From positions 1 to 11,260 of the forward strand of contig JAHHTG010000035.1 of assembly GCA_020024765.1 (NCBI GenBank): 11,260 bases of DNA, given 5' to 3'. Shown in pieces: positions 1 to 6,920 of the stretch. Position 1 is the stretch's first letter. Each line of letters opens with the position of its first letter. This DNA is from Thomasclavelia sp. (GTDB lineage Bacteria; Bacillota_I; Bacilli_A; Erysipelotrichales; Erysipelotrichaceae). The translations under genes and the position numbers were made by a program. The notes under the pieces were generated by a model, which saw only the letters and a list, made by a program, of their open reading frames with translations, searched no databases and was not told where the DNA came from.

Positions 1-1
1 G

Positions 2-517
2 TTCTTTTACAAGCCGGAAGAGGTCAAGCGGCTGATTCCGCTTGTCGGCATAACTTTAATTGCTCAAGATAATTTAATAAGGGGCAATATCTCAGGTTTG
101 ACCGTTGATTTTAAATTTTACATTATTACTTTGCTTTTCTATTTGTTTATGGGTTTGACCTTTGCCAATACAATTAAGAAAGTAACGAATCAAAAACTAG
201 GACTTTTGGCCTTAATTTGCGTTATGATGACAATCATCATTCCTTATAGTTTTGTGAATCATTTCATTGCTTTGATGCACATTATTAATGCGTATTTAGG
301 ATTCGGACTATTTAGTTTTATTATTTTTAAAACAATTAATGATTTTAAAGTTTATCACTATGTTTTGGCGAAGAATCTCAGTCATTTTTGGTTCCTAAGT
401 TTATTTTTAATTCTCTTGTTGAGTATTAAATTCATGGCGATTAATGGCGTGATTGAAATAATCTATTTGTTAAGTGTTGATATTACTTTGGGAATCATTG
501 AACAAAAGACTAATTAA
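2..517 (+). CDS. Polytopic membrane protein of unknown function, 3' end only
   Basis: The reading frame is open from base 2 to the TAA at 515-517 and gives 171 residues, so the gene is cut by the window edge; its true start is not visible. A TTG at 98 could serve as a start, with a weak AAGGGG about 12 bases upstream, but the frame stays open before it and I prefer a truncated longer gene. The visible part is very hydrophobic, with about four or five membrane segments (roughly residues 40-57, 66-81, 86-108, 129-146 and 148-165) separated by short Lys/Asn-containing loops. It ends in a short polar tail. I recognise no family motif and assign no function. The gap to ychF is 43 bases without a visible terminator, so some transcription may run on into ychF. 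Confidence 0.6.
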   Translation, partial: FFYKPEEVKRLIPLVGITLIAQDNLIRGNISGLTVDFKFYIITLLFYLFMGLTFANTIKKVTNQKLGLLALICVMMTIIIPYSFVNHFIALMHIINAYLGFGLFSFIIFKTINDFKVYHYVLAKNLSHFWFLSLFLILLLSIKFMAINGVIEIIYLLSVDITLGIIEQKTN

Positions 518-526
518 GGTTAAAAT
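498..526 (+). promoter_or_regulatory. Possible sigma-A promoter for ychF
   Basis: TTGAAC (498-503) and TAAAAT (521-526) are separated by 17 bases, which predicts a start of transcription near 533, about 28 bases before the ychF ATG. The -35 box lies inside the 3' end of the preceding membrane protein gene. The match is reasonable but in AT-rich DNA could be chance. Confidence 0.45.
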
Positions 527-560
527 ATAACATGCGAATTACTGGGAGGATTTATATAAA

Positions 561-1661
561 ATGAGTTTAACAGCAGGTATCGTTGGTTTACCTAACGTTG
601 GTAAATCGACATTATTTAATGCGATTACAAATAGTAAAATCGAAGCCGCAAACTATCCATTTGCAACAATTGAACCAAATGTGGGGATTGTTGAAGTTAA
701 AGATGAACGTCTTACAAAATTATCAGAACTCTTTGAACCACTTAAGACTATCTATACAACATTTGAATTCACAGATATTGCTGGATTAGTTAAAGGTGCT
801 TCAAAGGGTGAAGGACTTGGTAATAAGTTCTTAGCTAACATTCGTGAAGTTGATGCGATTTGTCACGTTGTTAGATGTTTTGAAGATCGCGATATCACAC
901 ATGTTTACGATTCTGTTGATCCACTTCGTGATATTGAAATCATTAATTATGAATTGATTATGGCTGATTTGGTGACAGTTGAGAATCGTATTGCTAAGAT
1001 TGTCAAGAAAGCTCAAACAAAAGATAAGGACGCTGTTTATGAACATAATATTCTTGTCCGTATTCAAGAGTGTTTAAATGCTGGCAAGCTAATCAATACA
1101 TTAGAATTTACAAAAGAAGAAAAGGCTTATGTTAAGACAATGAACTTCTTAACTTCAAAACCAATTATTTATATTGCAAATATTAAAGAAGATGAAATCA
1201 ATGACCCAAGTGTTAATCCACATTACCTAAAGGTTAAGGAATTAGCTGAGGCTGAAAATAGTGAAATCGTTGCGATTAGCGCTAAAATCGAAGAAGATTT
1301 AAGTGACTTAGATAAAGAAGAGAAATTAGCTTTCTTAGAAGAACTTGGCATCCATCGTTCGGGTCTAGATGAACTAATCCTAAAAGCTTACAAAACATTA
1401 GGATTGAAGACATTCTTTACAGTTGGTAAAGATGAATGCCGTGGTTGGACATTTGAAGATGGTATGACAGCTCCTGAATGTGCCGGTGTCATCCACAGTG
1501 ATTTCCAAAAAGGTTTCATCAAAGCTGAAGTTTATACTTATGAAGATATTATGGAATATCAAACAGAAGTAAAACTTAAGGAAGCTGGCAAATTAAGATT
1601 AGAAGGTAAAGATTATGTCGCAAAAGATGGAGACATCATGCATTTCCGCTTTAATGTCTAA
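561..1661 (+). CDS. ychF: Redox-regulated ATPase YchF (Obg-family P-loop protein)
   Basis: This 366-residue protein is the usual length for YchF/OLA1, a cytoplasmic TRAFAC-class P-loop protein that hydrolyses ATP, binds ribosomes and is tied to stress responses. Visible motifs: P-loop GLPNVGKST at residues 9-17; Walker B/G3 DIAG at 72-75 followed by the glycine-rich switch VKGASKGEGLG; NIKE at 207-210 in place of the GTPase NKxD, which is the family's signature for ATP over GTP preference; and SA at 240-241 (G5). A helical coiled region spans about 130-200. A C-terminal TGS-type domain (about 280-366) ends in GDIMHFRFNV, typical of the family. GGGAGG at 544-549 lies 11 bases before the ATG and fixes the start. 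The gene's last 8 bases overlap the next gene. Family identity is very secure; the exact cellular role is less well established. Confidence 0.97.
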   Translation: MSLTAGIVGLPNVGKSTLFNAITNSKIEAANYPFATIEPNVGIVEVKDERLTKLSELFEPLKTIYTTFEFTDIAGLVKGASKGEGLGNKFLANIREVDAICHVVRCFEDRDITHVYDSVDPLRDIEIINYELIMADLVTVENRIAKIVKKAQTKDKDAVYEHNILVRIQECLNAGKLINTLEFTKEEKAYVKTMNFLTSKPIIYIANIKEDEINDPSVNPHYLKVKELAEAENSEIVAISAKIEEDLSDLDKEEKLAFLEELGIHRSGLDELILKAYKTLGLKTFFTVGKDECRGWTFEDGMTAPECAGVIHSDFQKGFIKAEVYTYEDIMEYQTEVKLKEAGKLRLEGKDYVAKDGDIMHFRFNV

Positions 1662-2334
1662 AGATTTAGCTTATTTACCAATTAAAGTTGCACTAGATAA
1701 TGGTGCAACTTTAATCCATTCTAAAGGCGAGTTGATGATTTTTGAAGAACCACGTCGGAATGCGATTTATATCGTTGGTAATTTAGCTGATTATTTAGAT
1801 GGTGGATACAATGTCGATTTTAGTAAATATCGTGTTGCCTACTTCTATGATCAAGAATTAGGCGAGTATTTCAAAGGTGAATATCCAAATTCGAGTCCAT
1901 TACTTGGTTTCTATGTCTTTGCGAACTATGATCAACATTTAATCGATGTGACAAAAGGCGAATTTAGGACATTAGATGAAAGTTATTTCGATTTAGTTTT
2001 TGAGCATTATGCTTATATCGGTGAAGAAGCTACACACCAAGCCTTAAAAGAAGGTCGTTTGTTTGGCTTGTTCGTCGAAAATACAATTGTTGGTTTTGTC
2101 GGCTTACATGATGACAAAACGGTGGGGATGTTGCGTATCTTTAAAGAATATCAACGTCATGGTTATGGTTATAACTTAGAAGCAGCCATTAATAACTATC
2201 TCATCGAGCACCAACAAATGGTTTATTGCCATGTTGAAGAGGACAATGAACCTTCGCTAAAACTTCAACATAAACTTGGTTATACCCAATCAGGTTTAAA
2301 ACAATACTGGTTATTTAATGAAGAATCAAATTAA
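1654..2334 (+). CDS. GNAT-family N-acetyltransferase, substrate unknown
   Basis: Counted from the ATG at 1654, the product is 226 residues. The C-terminal half carries the GNAT acetyl-CoA site: a beta strand IVGFVGLHDD (145-154), then a strand and loop ending in QRHGYG (167-172), the Q/RxxGxG pyrophosphate-binding signature, then the NEPSLKLQHKLGY segment (198-210), the usual end of the fold. The N-terminal 100 residues are not obviously catalytic and may be a degenerate second GNAT-like unit or a substrate domain. I chose the start at 1654 because it gives an 8-base ATGTCTAA overlap with the ychF stop and needs only translational coupling; the same frame is open back to an ATG at 1615, preceded by AGAAGG at 1601-1606 inside ychF, so a 239-residue form is possible. 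The substrate cannot be told from sequence; neighbours suggest a translation- or tRNA-related setting, which is only context. Confidence 0.85.
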   Translation: MSKDLAYLPIKVALDNGATLIHSKGELMIFEEPRRNAIYIVGNLADYLDGGYNVDFSKYRVAYFYDQELGEYFKGEYPNSSPLLGFYVFANYDQHLIDVTKGEFRTLDESYFDLVFEHYAYIGEEATHQALKEGRLFGLFVENTIVGFVGLHDDKTVGMLRIFKEYQRHGYGYNLEAAINNYLIEHQQMVYCHVEEDNEPSLKLQHKLGYTQSGLKQYWLFNEESN

Positions 2335-3502
2335 AGATTATTACATTGTAGCAGTTAGTGGAGGGCCAGATTCAATGGCTCTTTTTGATATGGCAAGAAA
2401 GCGTGATTTAGATCTCGTTTGTGCTCATGTCAATTATCATAAAAGAGAAACGGCTTATCGTGATGAAGCGATTGTTGCCACTTACTGCAAAAAATATCAT
2501 ATTCCTTTCTTTAAACTCGACGCTCAAAAAGGACATGGTAATTTTCAAGCTTATGCAAGAGATTTACGCTATGATTTTTTTAAGGAAATTGGTTTAAAGT
2601 TTAATACTAATAAAGTGCTAGTGGCTCATCAACTTGATGACTATGTTGAAACTTTATTAATTCAAAAAGATCGAGGATCGATTCCATTCCATTATGGAAT
2701 TAAGAGTCCGGTGGAACTTAAGGGTTTAATGTTATATCGTCCACTTTTGACTTATACCAAAGATGATTTAACAAATTATTGTTTAGAAAATAATATTCCA
2801 TTCGGAATTGATGAGAGTAATTTAAGCAATGATTATTTAAGAAACCGTTATCGCCACCAAATTGTCGAAAAGATGTCTAAAGCCGAAAAACTGGCGCTTT
2901 ATCATCAAATTGAGACATTAAATCAAAAAAGAGCACAATTAATTGCACAATATCGCAAGAAGTTCACAAAAGAAATTTATAATGTGGAAGAAATCGGAAA
3001 GATTACCGATTTAAATTTGTTTTTACGAATTAAACTTTATGAGGATTTAGGGGAAGCTCACCTCAACGAATTGAAACGTTTAATTTTTACGACTGAACAT
3101 TTTAATGTACAAATTCGTAATCGTTGTATTGCTAAAGAATATGGTGTCATTGTGTTCTATGATGTTCCACATGACTACGAATATACTTTAATGCGTCCAG
3201 CTTTAGCGAGTACTGAGCACTTTAAAATTGTTGATTATGCCGATTCATTTCACAGTTTGACTTTGTCGGATGATGACTTTCCATTAACAATCCGAAATTA
3301 TCACCAAGGTGACAAGATTAAAATGGTTTATGGTACTAAGAAACTTTCGAGATTTTTCATCGACCAAAAAATCTTGAGTTCGAAGCGTCAAACTTGGCCA
3401 GTTGTCCTAAATCGCCATGGTGAAATCGTTTTCGTGCCAAAAATTGGCTGTTGTAAAACGCATTATTCTATAAAACCGAACTTTTTTATGGTAGAATTAT
3501 AA
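2318..3502 (+). CDS. tilS: tRNA(Ile)-lysidine synthase TilS
   Basis: TilS joins lysine to C34 of the CAU-anticodon tRNA-Ile using ATP, which changes its decoding from AUG to AUA; it is normally essential. The 394-residue protein opens with the N-type PP-loop SGGPDS (14-19), followed by AHVNYHKR (36-43), the AHQLDDYVET motif (103-112) and the DESN...RNRYR block (165-179) that marks TilS against other PP-loop ATPases. A helical linker covers about 185-260. The C-terminal domain (about 320-380), with LTIRNYHQGDKI and KKLSRFFIDQKI, is the TilS tRNA-binding C-domain. The ATG at 2318 lies 17 bases inside the acetyltransferase gene and has no purine-rich ribosome site, so translation is probably coupled. 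The gene lies 20 bases before hpt, the same pairing as in Bacillus. Confidence 0.95.
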   Translation: MKNQIKDYYIVAVSGGPDSMALFDMARKRDLDLVCAHVNYHKRETAYRDEAIVATYCKKYHIPFFKLDAQKGHGNFQAYARDLRYDFFKEIGLKFNTNKVLVAHQLDDYVETLLIQKDRGSIPFHYGIKSPVELKGLMLYRPLLTYTKDDLTNYCLENNIPFGIDESNLSNDYLRNRYRHQIVEKMSKAEKLALYHQIETLNQKRAQLIAQYRKKFTKEIYNVEEIGKITDLNLFLRIKLYEDLGEAHLNELKRLIFTTEHFNVQIRNRCIAKEYGVIVFYDVPHDYEYTLMRPALASTEHFKIVDYADSFHSLTLSDDDFPLTIRNYHQGDKIKMVYGTKKLSRFFIDQKILSSKRQTWPVVLNRHGEIVFVPKIGCCKTHYSIKPNFFMVEL

Positions 3503-3522
3503 AATACGGAGGAATAAATCTC

Positions 3523-4053
3523 ATGCATAAAGATATAGAACGTATTTTAATTTCCGAAGAACAAATTATTGCGCGCAGCAAGGAAATGGGCCAACAAATC
3601 ACTAAAGATTATGAAGGTAAGAAACCAATGCTTGTAGCGTTATTAAAAGGTTCAGTCCCTTTTATTGCTGAACTTATGAAACATATTGAACTTGATATTG
3701 AAATTGATTTCATGGATGTATCAAGTTACTCTGGTACTGAATCAAAAGGTGATGTCCGTATTGACAAGGACTTAACTTGCTCGATTCAAGGTTTAGATAT
3801 TATTTTAGTTGAAGATATCGTTGATACTGGTCACACTTTAAGCAAAGTTGTAGCCTTGTTGTATCAAAAAGGCGCTAATTCAGTAAAGATTGCTTCTTTG
3901 CTTGATAAGCCTGAACGTCGTGTTGTCGACATTAAAGCTGATTACATTGGATTTGAAGTTCCAAATTACTTTGTGGTTGGTTTTGGTTTAGATTTTAACC
4001 AAAAATATCGTAATTTACCTTATGTTGGTGTTCTAAAAGAAGAATGTTATTAA
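3523..4053 (+). CDS. hpt: Hypoxanthine phosphoribosyltransferase
   Basis: Purine-salvage enzyme that turns hypoxanthine (and usually guanine) plus PRPP into IMP/GMP in the cytosol. The 176 residues match the usual bacterial length. Visible sites: LKGS (41-44), the cis-peptide pyrophosphate loop; SSYSGT (67-72) in the flexible active-site loop; the PRPP-binding signature ILVEDIVDTGHTL (94-106), with acidic pair E97-D98 and catalytic D101; and the base-binding end VGFGLDFNQKYRNLPY (152-167). GGAGGA at 3508-3513 lies 9 bases before the ATG. The gene sits between tilS and ftsH. In Bacillus subtilis the equivalent HprT and TilS, encoded next to each other, have been reported to act together on ftsH expression; whether that holds here is not visible. 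Confidence 0.95.
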   Translation: MHKDIERILISEEQIIARSKEMGQQITKDYEGKKPMLVALLKGSVPFIAELMKHIELDIEIDFMDVSSYSGTESKGDVRIDKDLTCSIQGLDIILVEDIVDTGHTLSKVVALLYQKGANSVKIASLLDKPERRVVDIKADYIGFEVPNYFVVGFGLDFNQKYRNLPYVGVLKEECY

Positions 4054-4064
4054 GGAGAAGATAA

Positions 4065-6008
4065 ATGCCAAATAATAAAAACAATAAAGTTGTTTCATTT
4101 TTACCTTATGTTGTTTTATTGATGTTTTTATTAGCAATTACTTTTATCAATCCAATGGGCAGCCATGCAAAGAAACTTAGCTATGCTGAATTCATGGATT
4201 TACTAGCTGCTGATAAGATTGTTGATGCTACTGTATCAGTTAATTACAATACTTCAACAATTCAAGGTGAATATGTTGTCAATGACAAAGAAGAAGAATT
4301 TACTGTAACTGTTCCTAATACAGAACAAATTATGGAACGTTTAGAAAAAGAAAATATTGAAGTAGTTGATGCAAATCAATCAAACTTCTTTATTGACTTA
4401 ATTGCCACTGTATTACCATTCATTATTTTTATTGGTTTCGGATACATTATGTTAAGAAACATCAATAATGCTGGTGGTGGCCAAAAACAAGCCTTCGATT
4501 TTTCAAAATCACGTGCACGTCTTGAAAACGAAATTAAAGTTCGTTTCGCTGATGTTGCTGGATGCGATGAAGAAAAAGAAGAAATGGCTGAAATCATTGA
4601 ATACTTAAAAACCCCTCGTAAATTTGCAAAGATGGGTGCTCGTATTCCAAAGGGTATCTTAATGGTTGGTAACCCAGGTACAGGTAAGACATTACTAGCC
4701 AAAGCGGTAGCCGGTGAAGCTAACGTACCTTTCTATTCAATTTCTGGTTCTGACTTTGTTGAAATGTTCGTTGGTGTTGGTGCAAGCCGTGTCCGTGACA
4801 TGTTCAAGAAAGCCAAGAGTACTGCTCCTTGTATGATTTTCATCGATGAAATCGATGCAGTAGGTCGTCAACGTGGTGCTGGTATGGGTGGCGGTAATGA
4901 TGAACGTGAACAAACTCTAAACCAATTATTAGTTGAAATGGATGGTATGGCTGATAACTCTGGTATCGTCGTTATTGCGGCAACAAATAGACCAGATGTT
5001 CTTGATCCTGCCTTATTACGTCCAGGACGTTTCGACCGTCAAATTACTGTCGCACTTCCTGATAAGAGAGGCCGTGAGGCAATTCTTAAAGTTCATGCAC
5101 GTAACAAACATTTAGCTGAAGACGTAAACTTAGGTGCTTTAGCAACACGTACACCAGGCTTTAGTGGTGCAGATCTTGAAAACGTGCTTAATGAAGCTGC
5201 AATTCTAGCGGTTCGTGAGAACAAAACTATCATTTCGATGGACAATATTGACGAAGCTATCGACCGTGTTATGATGGGCCCTGCTAAGAAATCGAGAAAG
5301 TACGATGACAAGACAAAGAAACTTGTTGCTTACCACGAAGCTGGACATGCTATCGTTGGTTTAAACTTACCTGATGGTTCAATCGTTCAAAAGGTTACAA
5401 TTATTCCACGCGGCAATGCTGGCGGTTATAACCTAATCATGCCTCGTAAAGAACGCATGCTTAATACACGTCGTGAATTAATTGAAACAATTACTTCCTA
5501 TATGGGTGGCCGTGCAGCCGAAGAAATTTTCTTCGATGATATTACAACTGGTGCAAGTAGTGATATCGAGCAAGCTACAAAGATTGCCAAGGATATGGTT
5601 ACTCTTTACGGTATGTCAGAACTTGGTCCGGTTCAATATGACCGTGGATCACAAAATGTTTTCTTAGGTCGTGATTACAATTCACCATCAAATACTTCTA
5701 GCCAAGTTGCATTTGAAATTGACCAAGAAGTTCGCAAGATTGTTGATTACTGCCATGATTTAGCTCGTAAGATTATCAATGAACATAAAGATGATTTAAT
5801 TAAGTTAGCTGAAGCTTTAATGGTTAATGAAACATTAACAGCTGAAGAAATTAATGATTTAATGGCTAATCGCTTAATCGTTAAAGATGGCGAATTAGTT
5901 AAAAACGTTAGCGAGGATGCTAATGTTGTTGCAGAAGTTGTAACAACTGAAGAAGTTCCGACAGAAACTGCAACTGAAGAAGATACAAAAAACGAAGAAG
6001 CTGAGTAA
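4065..6008 (+). CDS. ftsH: ATP-dependent zinc metalloprotease FtsH
   Basis: Membrane-anchored AAA+ protease that extracts and degrades misfolded membrane proteins and short-lived regulators. Domain order in 647 residues: membrane segment 1 (about 9-30), extracytoplasmic domain (31-107), membrane segment 2 (108-130), AAA+ ATPase (about 160-405), and M41 peptidase (about 410-600). Visible sites: Walker A GNPGTGKT (202-209), pore motif FVG (235-237), Walker B MIFIDEID (257-264), second region of homology ATNRPDVLDPALLRPGRFDR (306-325), zinc site HEAGH (424-428) with the third ligand probably D500 in TTGASSDIEQAT. The Walker A loop has Asn203 where Pro is usual. The tail after 611 is acidic and rich in Val/Thr, with no further domain. 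AAGGAG at 4052-4057 precedes the ATG; the gap from hpt is 11 bases. Its TAA lies in the loop of a terminator-like hairpin. Confidence 0.98.
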   Translation: MPNNKNNKVVSFLPYVVLLMFLLAITFINPMGSHAKKLSYAEFMDLLAADKIVDATVSVNYNTSTIQGEYVVNDKEEEFTVTVPNTEQIMERLEKENIEVVDANQSNFFIDLIATVLPFIIFIGFGYIMLRNINNAGGGQKQAFDFSKSRARLENEIKVRFADVAGCDEEKEEMAEIIEYLKTPRKFAKMGARIPKGILMVGNPGTGKTLLAKAVAGEANVPFYSISGSDFVEMFVGVGASRVRDMFKKAKSTAPCMIFIDEIDAVGRQRGAGMGGGNDEREQTLNQLLVEMDGMADNSGIVVIAATNRPDVLDPALLRPGRFDRQITVALPDKRGREAILKVHARNKHLAEDVNLGALATRTPGFSGADLENVLNEAAILAVRENKTIISMDNIDEAIDRVMMGPAKKSRKYDDKTKKLVAYHEAGHAIVGLNLPDGSIVQKVTIIPRGNAGGYNLIMPRKERMLNTRRELIETITSYMGGRAAEEIFFDDITTGASSDIEQATKIAKDMVTLYGMSELGPVQYDRGSQNVFLGRDYNSPSNTSSQVAFEIDQEVRKIVDYCHDLARKIINEHKDDLIKLAEALMVNETLTAEEINDLMANRLIVKDGELVKNVSEDANVVAEVVTTEEVPTETATEEDTKNEEAE

Positions 6009-6023
6009 ATCTCAGTTTCTTTT
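5994..6023 (+). terminator. Terminator-like hairpin over the ftsH stop codon
   Basis: Bases 5995-6005 pair with 6011-6021 (CTGAG with CTCAG at the core, then a G-U wobble and an AAGAA/TTCTT extension), with another wobble at 5994/6022. The five-base loop TAAAT contains the ftsH TAA (6006-6008). The 3' arm continues as TTTCTTTT. The G/C core is short and the T-run is broken by a C, so it may be only a partial terminator that lowers hslO and dusB expression relative to ftsH. Confidence 0.5.
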
Positions 6024-6026
6024 ATG

Positions 6027-6033
6027 AAGAGGG
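6027..6033 (+). promoter_or_regulatory. Ribosome binding site that sets the hslO start
   Basis: AAGAGGG lies 5 bases before the ATG at 6039 and inside the frame after the earlier ATG at 6024. The earlier ATG is preceded only by a T-rich stretch with no purine site, so 6039 is the better start. Confidence 0.65.
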
Positions 6034-6038
6034 AATAT

Positions 6039-6920
6039 ATGGAAAAGAGTCATATTTTAGTTGCGGTAGCACGTAACGCTAAAGTACGTATCCTACTTGC
6101 CAATACAACAGAATTATGTGAAGAAGCTCGTAAAACTCATGATTTATATCCAACATCAGCTGCTGCCTTAGGCCGTGTATTATCGGTTGGGGTTTTAATG
6201 GGTTCGATGCTTAAACGTGCTGATGAAAAGATTGATATTCAAATCAATGGTGGTGGACCAATTGGCACTATCATGGTCGAAGCTTATGGCGATGGTCGTG
6301 TTAAAGGTTTCTGTGGTGATAATGAAATCTATTTAAAATACAACAGTAATAACAAGTTAGCTGTTGGTTTAGCGGTTGGTACAGATGGTTACTTAAAAGT
6401 CAGCAAGAATATGGGTTTAAAGAATATCTTTACATCACAAGTTGCATTACAAACTGGTGAAATCGGTGATGATTTTGCTTATTACTATGCTGTGTCTGAA
6501 CAAGTACCTTCGCTTGTTTCGGTAGGCGTTTTGGTTAATCCTGATTACAGCATTTGTGCTGCAGGATCAATTATTATTCAATTAATGCCTAATCATACCG
6601 AAGAAGATATTGAATATGTTGAAGCCATTCAAAAACAATTAAAACCTGTTTCAACTTTAATTAACGAAGGACATAGTCTTGAAGAAATTCTTCATTCATT
6701 ATTTGAAGATGGTAAAGTTCTCGAAGAACGAGATGTTTACTTTGGCTGTGATTGTTCGAAAGAACGCTTCATGGAAGGCTTATTAACTTTAAACAAAAAA
6801 GATTTAGATGAAGTTCTTGAAGATGAAACAATCGAAGTTAAGTGCGAATTCTGCAATAAGACTTATGAGATTTCTTCAAGCGATGTTGCTAAGATGATGA
6901 ATGAACATGTGGAAAATTAG
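6039..6920 (+). CDS. hslO: Hsp33 redox-regulated chaperone
   Basis: Hsp33 is a cytosolic holdase that is inactive while its C-terminal cysteines bind zinc and becomes active when oxidative unfolding forms disulfides. Counted from 6039 the protein is 293 residues, normal for the family. The N-terminal chaperone domain includes TSAAALGRVLSVGVLMGSMLK (39-59) and the GGGPIGTIMVEA segment (71-82). The redox switch at the C-terminus is complete: C237-x-C239, 29 residues, then C269-x2-C272, matching the CXC-X27-32-CXXC signature. A five-residue longer start at 6024 is possible but lacks a ribosome site. The gene begins 30 bases after ftsH and overlaps dusB by 20 bases, so it probably shares the ftsH transcript. 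In Bacillus coaX separates ftsH and hslO; here it is absent. Confidence 0.95.
   Translation: MEKSHILVAVARNAKVRILLANTTELCEEARKTHDLYPTSAAALGRVLSVGVLMGSMLKRADEKIDIQINGGGPIGTIMVEAYGDGRVKGFCGDNEIYLKYNSNNKLAVGLAVGTDGYLKVSKNMGLKNIFTSQVALQTGEIGDDFAYYYAVSEQVPSLVSVGVLVNPDYSICAAGSIIIQLMPNHTEEDIEYVEAIQKQLKPVSTLINEGHSLEEILHSLFEDGKVLEERDVYFGCDCSKERFMEGLLTLNKKDLDEVLEDETIEVKCEFCNKTYEISSSDVAKMMNEHVEN

Noticed and set aside
3466..3496. Imperfect hairpin at the end of tilS
   Set aside because: TTCTA/TAGAA and TAAAA/TTTTA can pair with a three-base bulge, but the stem is AT-only apart from one pair and there is no T-run after it; hpt follows with a strong ribosome site, so it is not a convincing terminator.
4376..4702. 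Minus-strand open frame of 108 codons inside ftsH
   Set aside because: Antisense shadow of the conserved AAA+ region; no start signals.
6024..6038. Five-codon longer start for hslO at ATG 6024
   Set aside because: Preceded by a T-rich stretch without a ribosome site, whereas AAGAGGG is correctly spaced for ATG 6039; kept only as an alternative.
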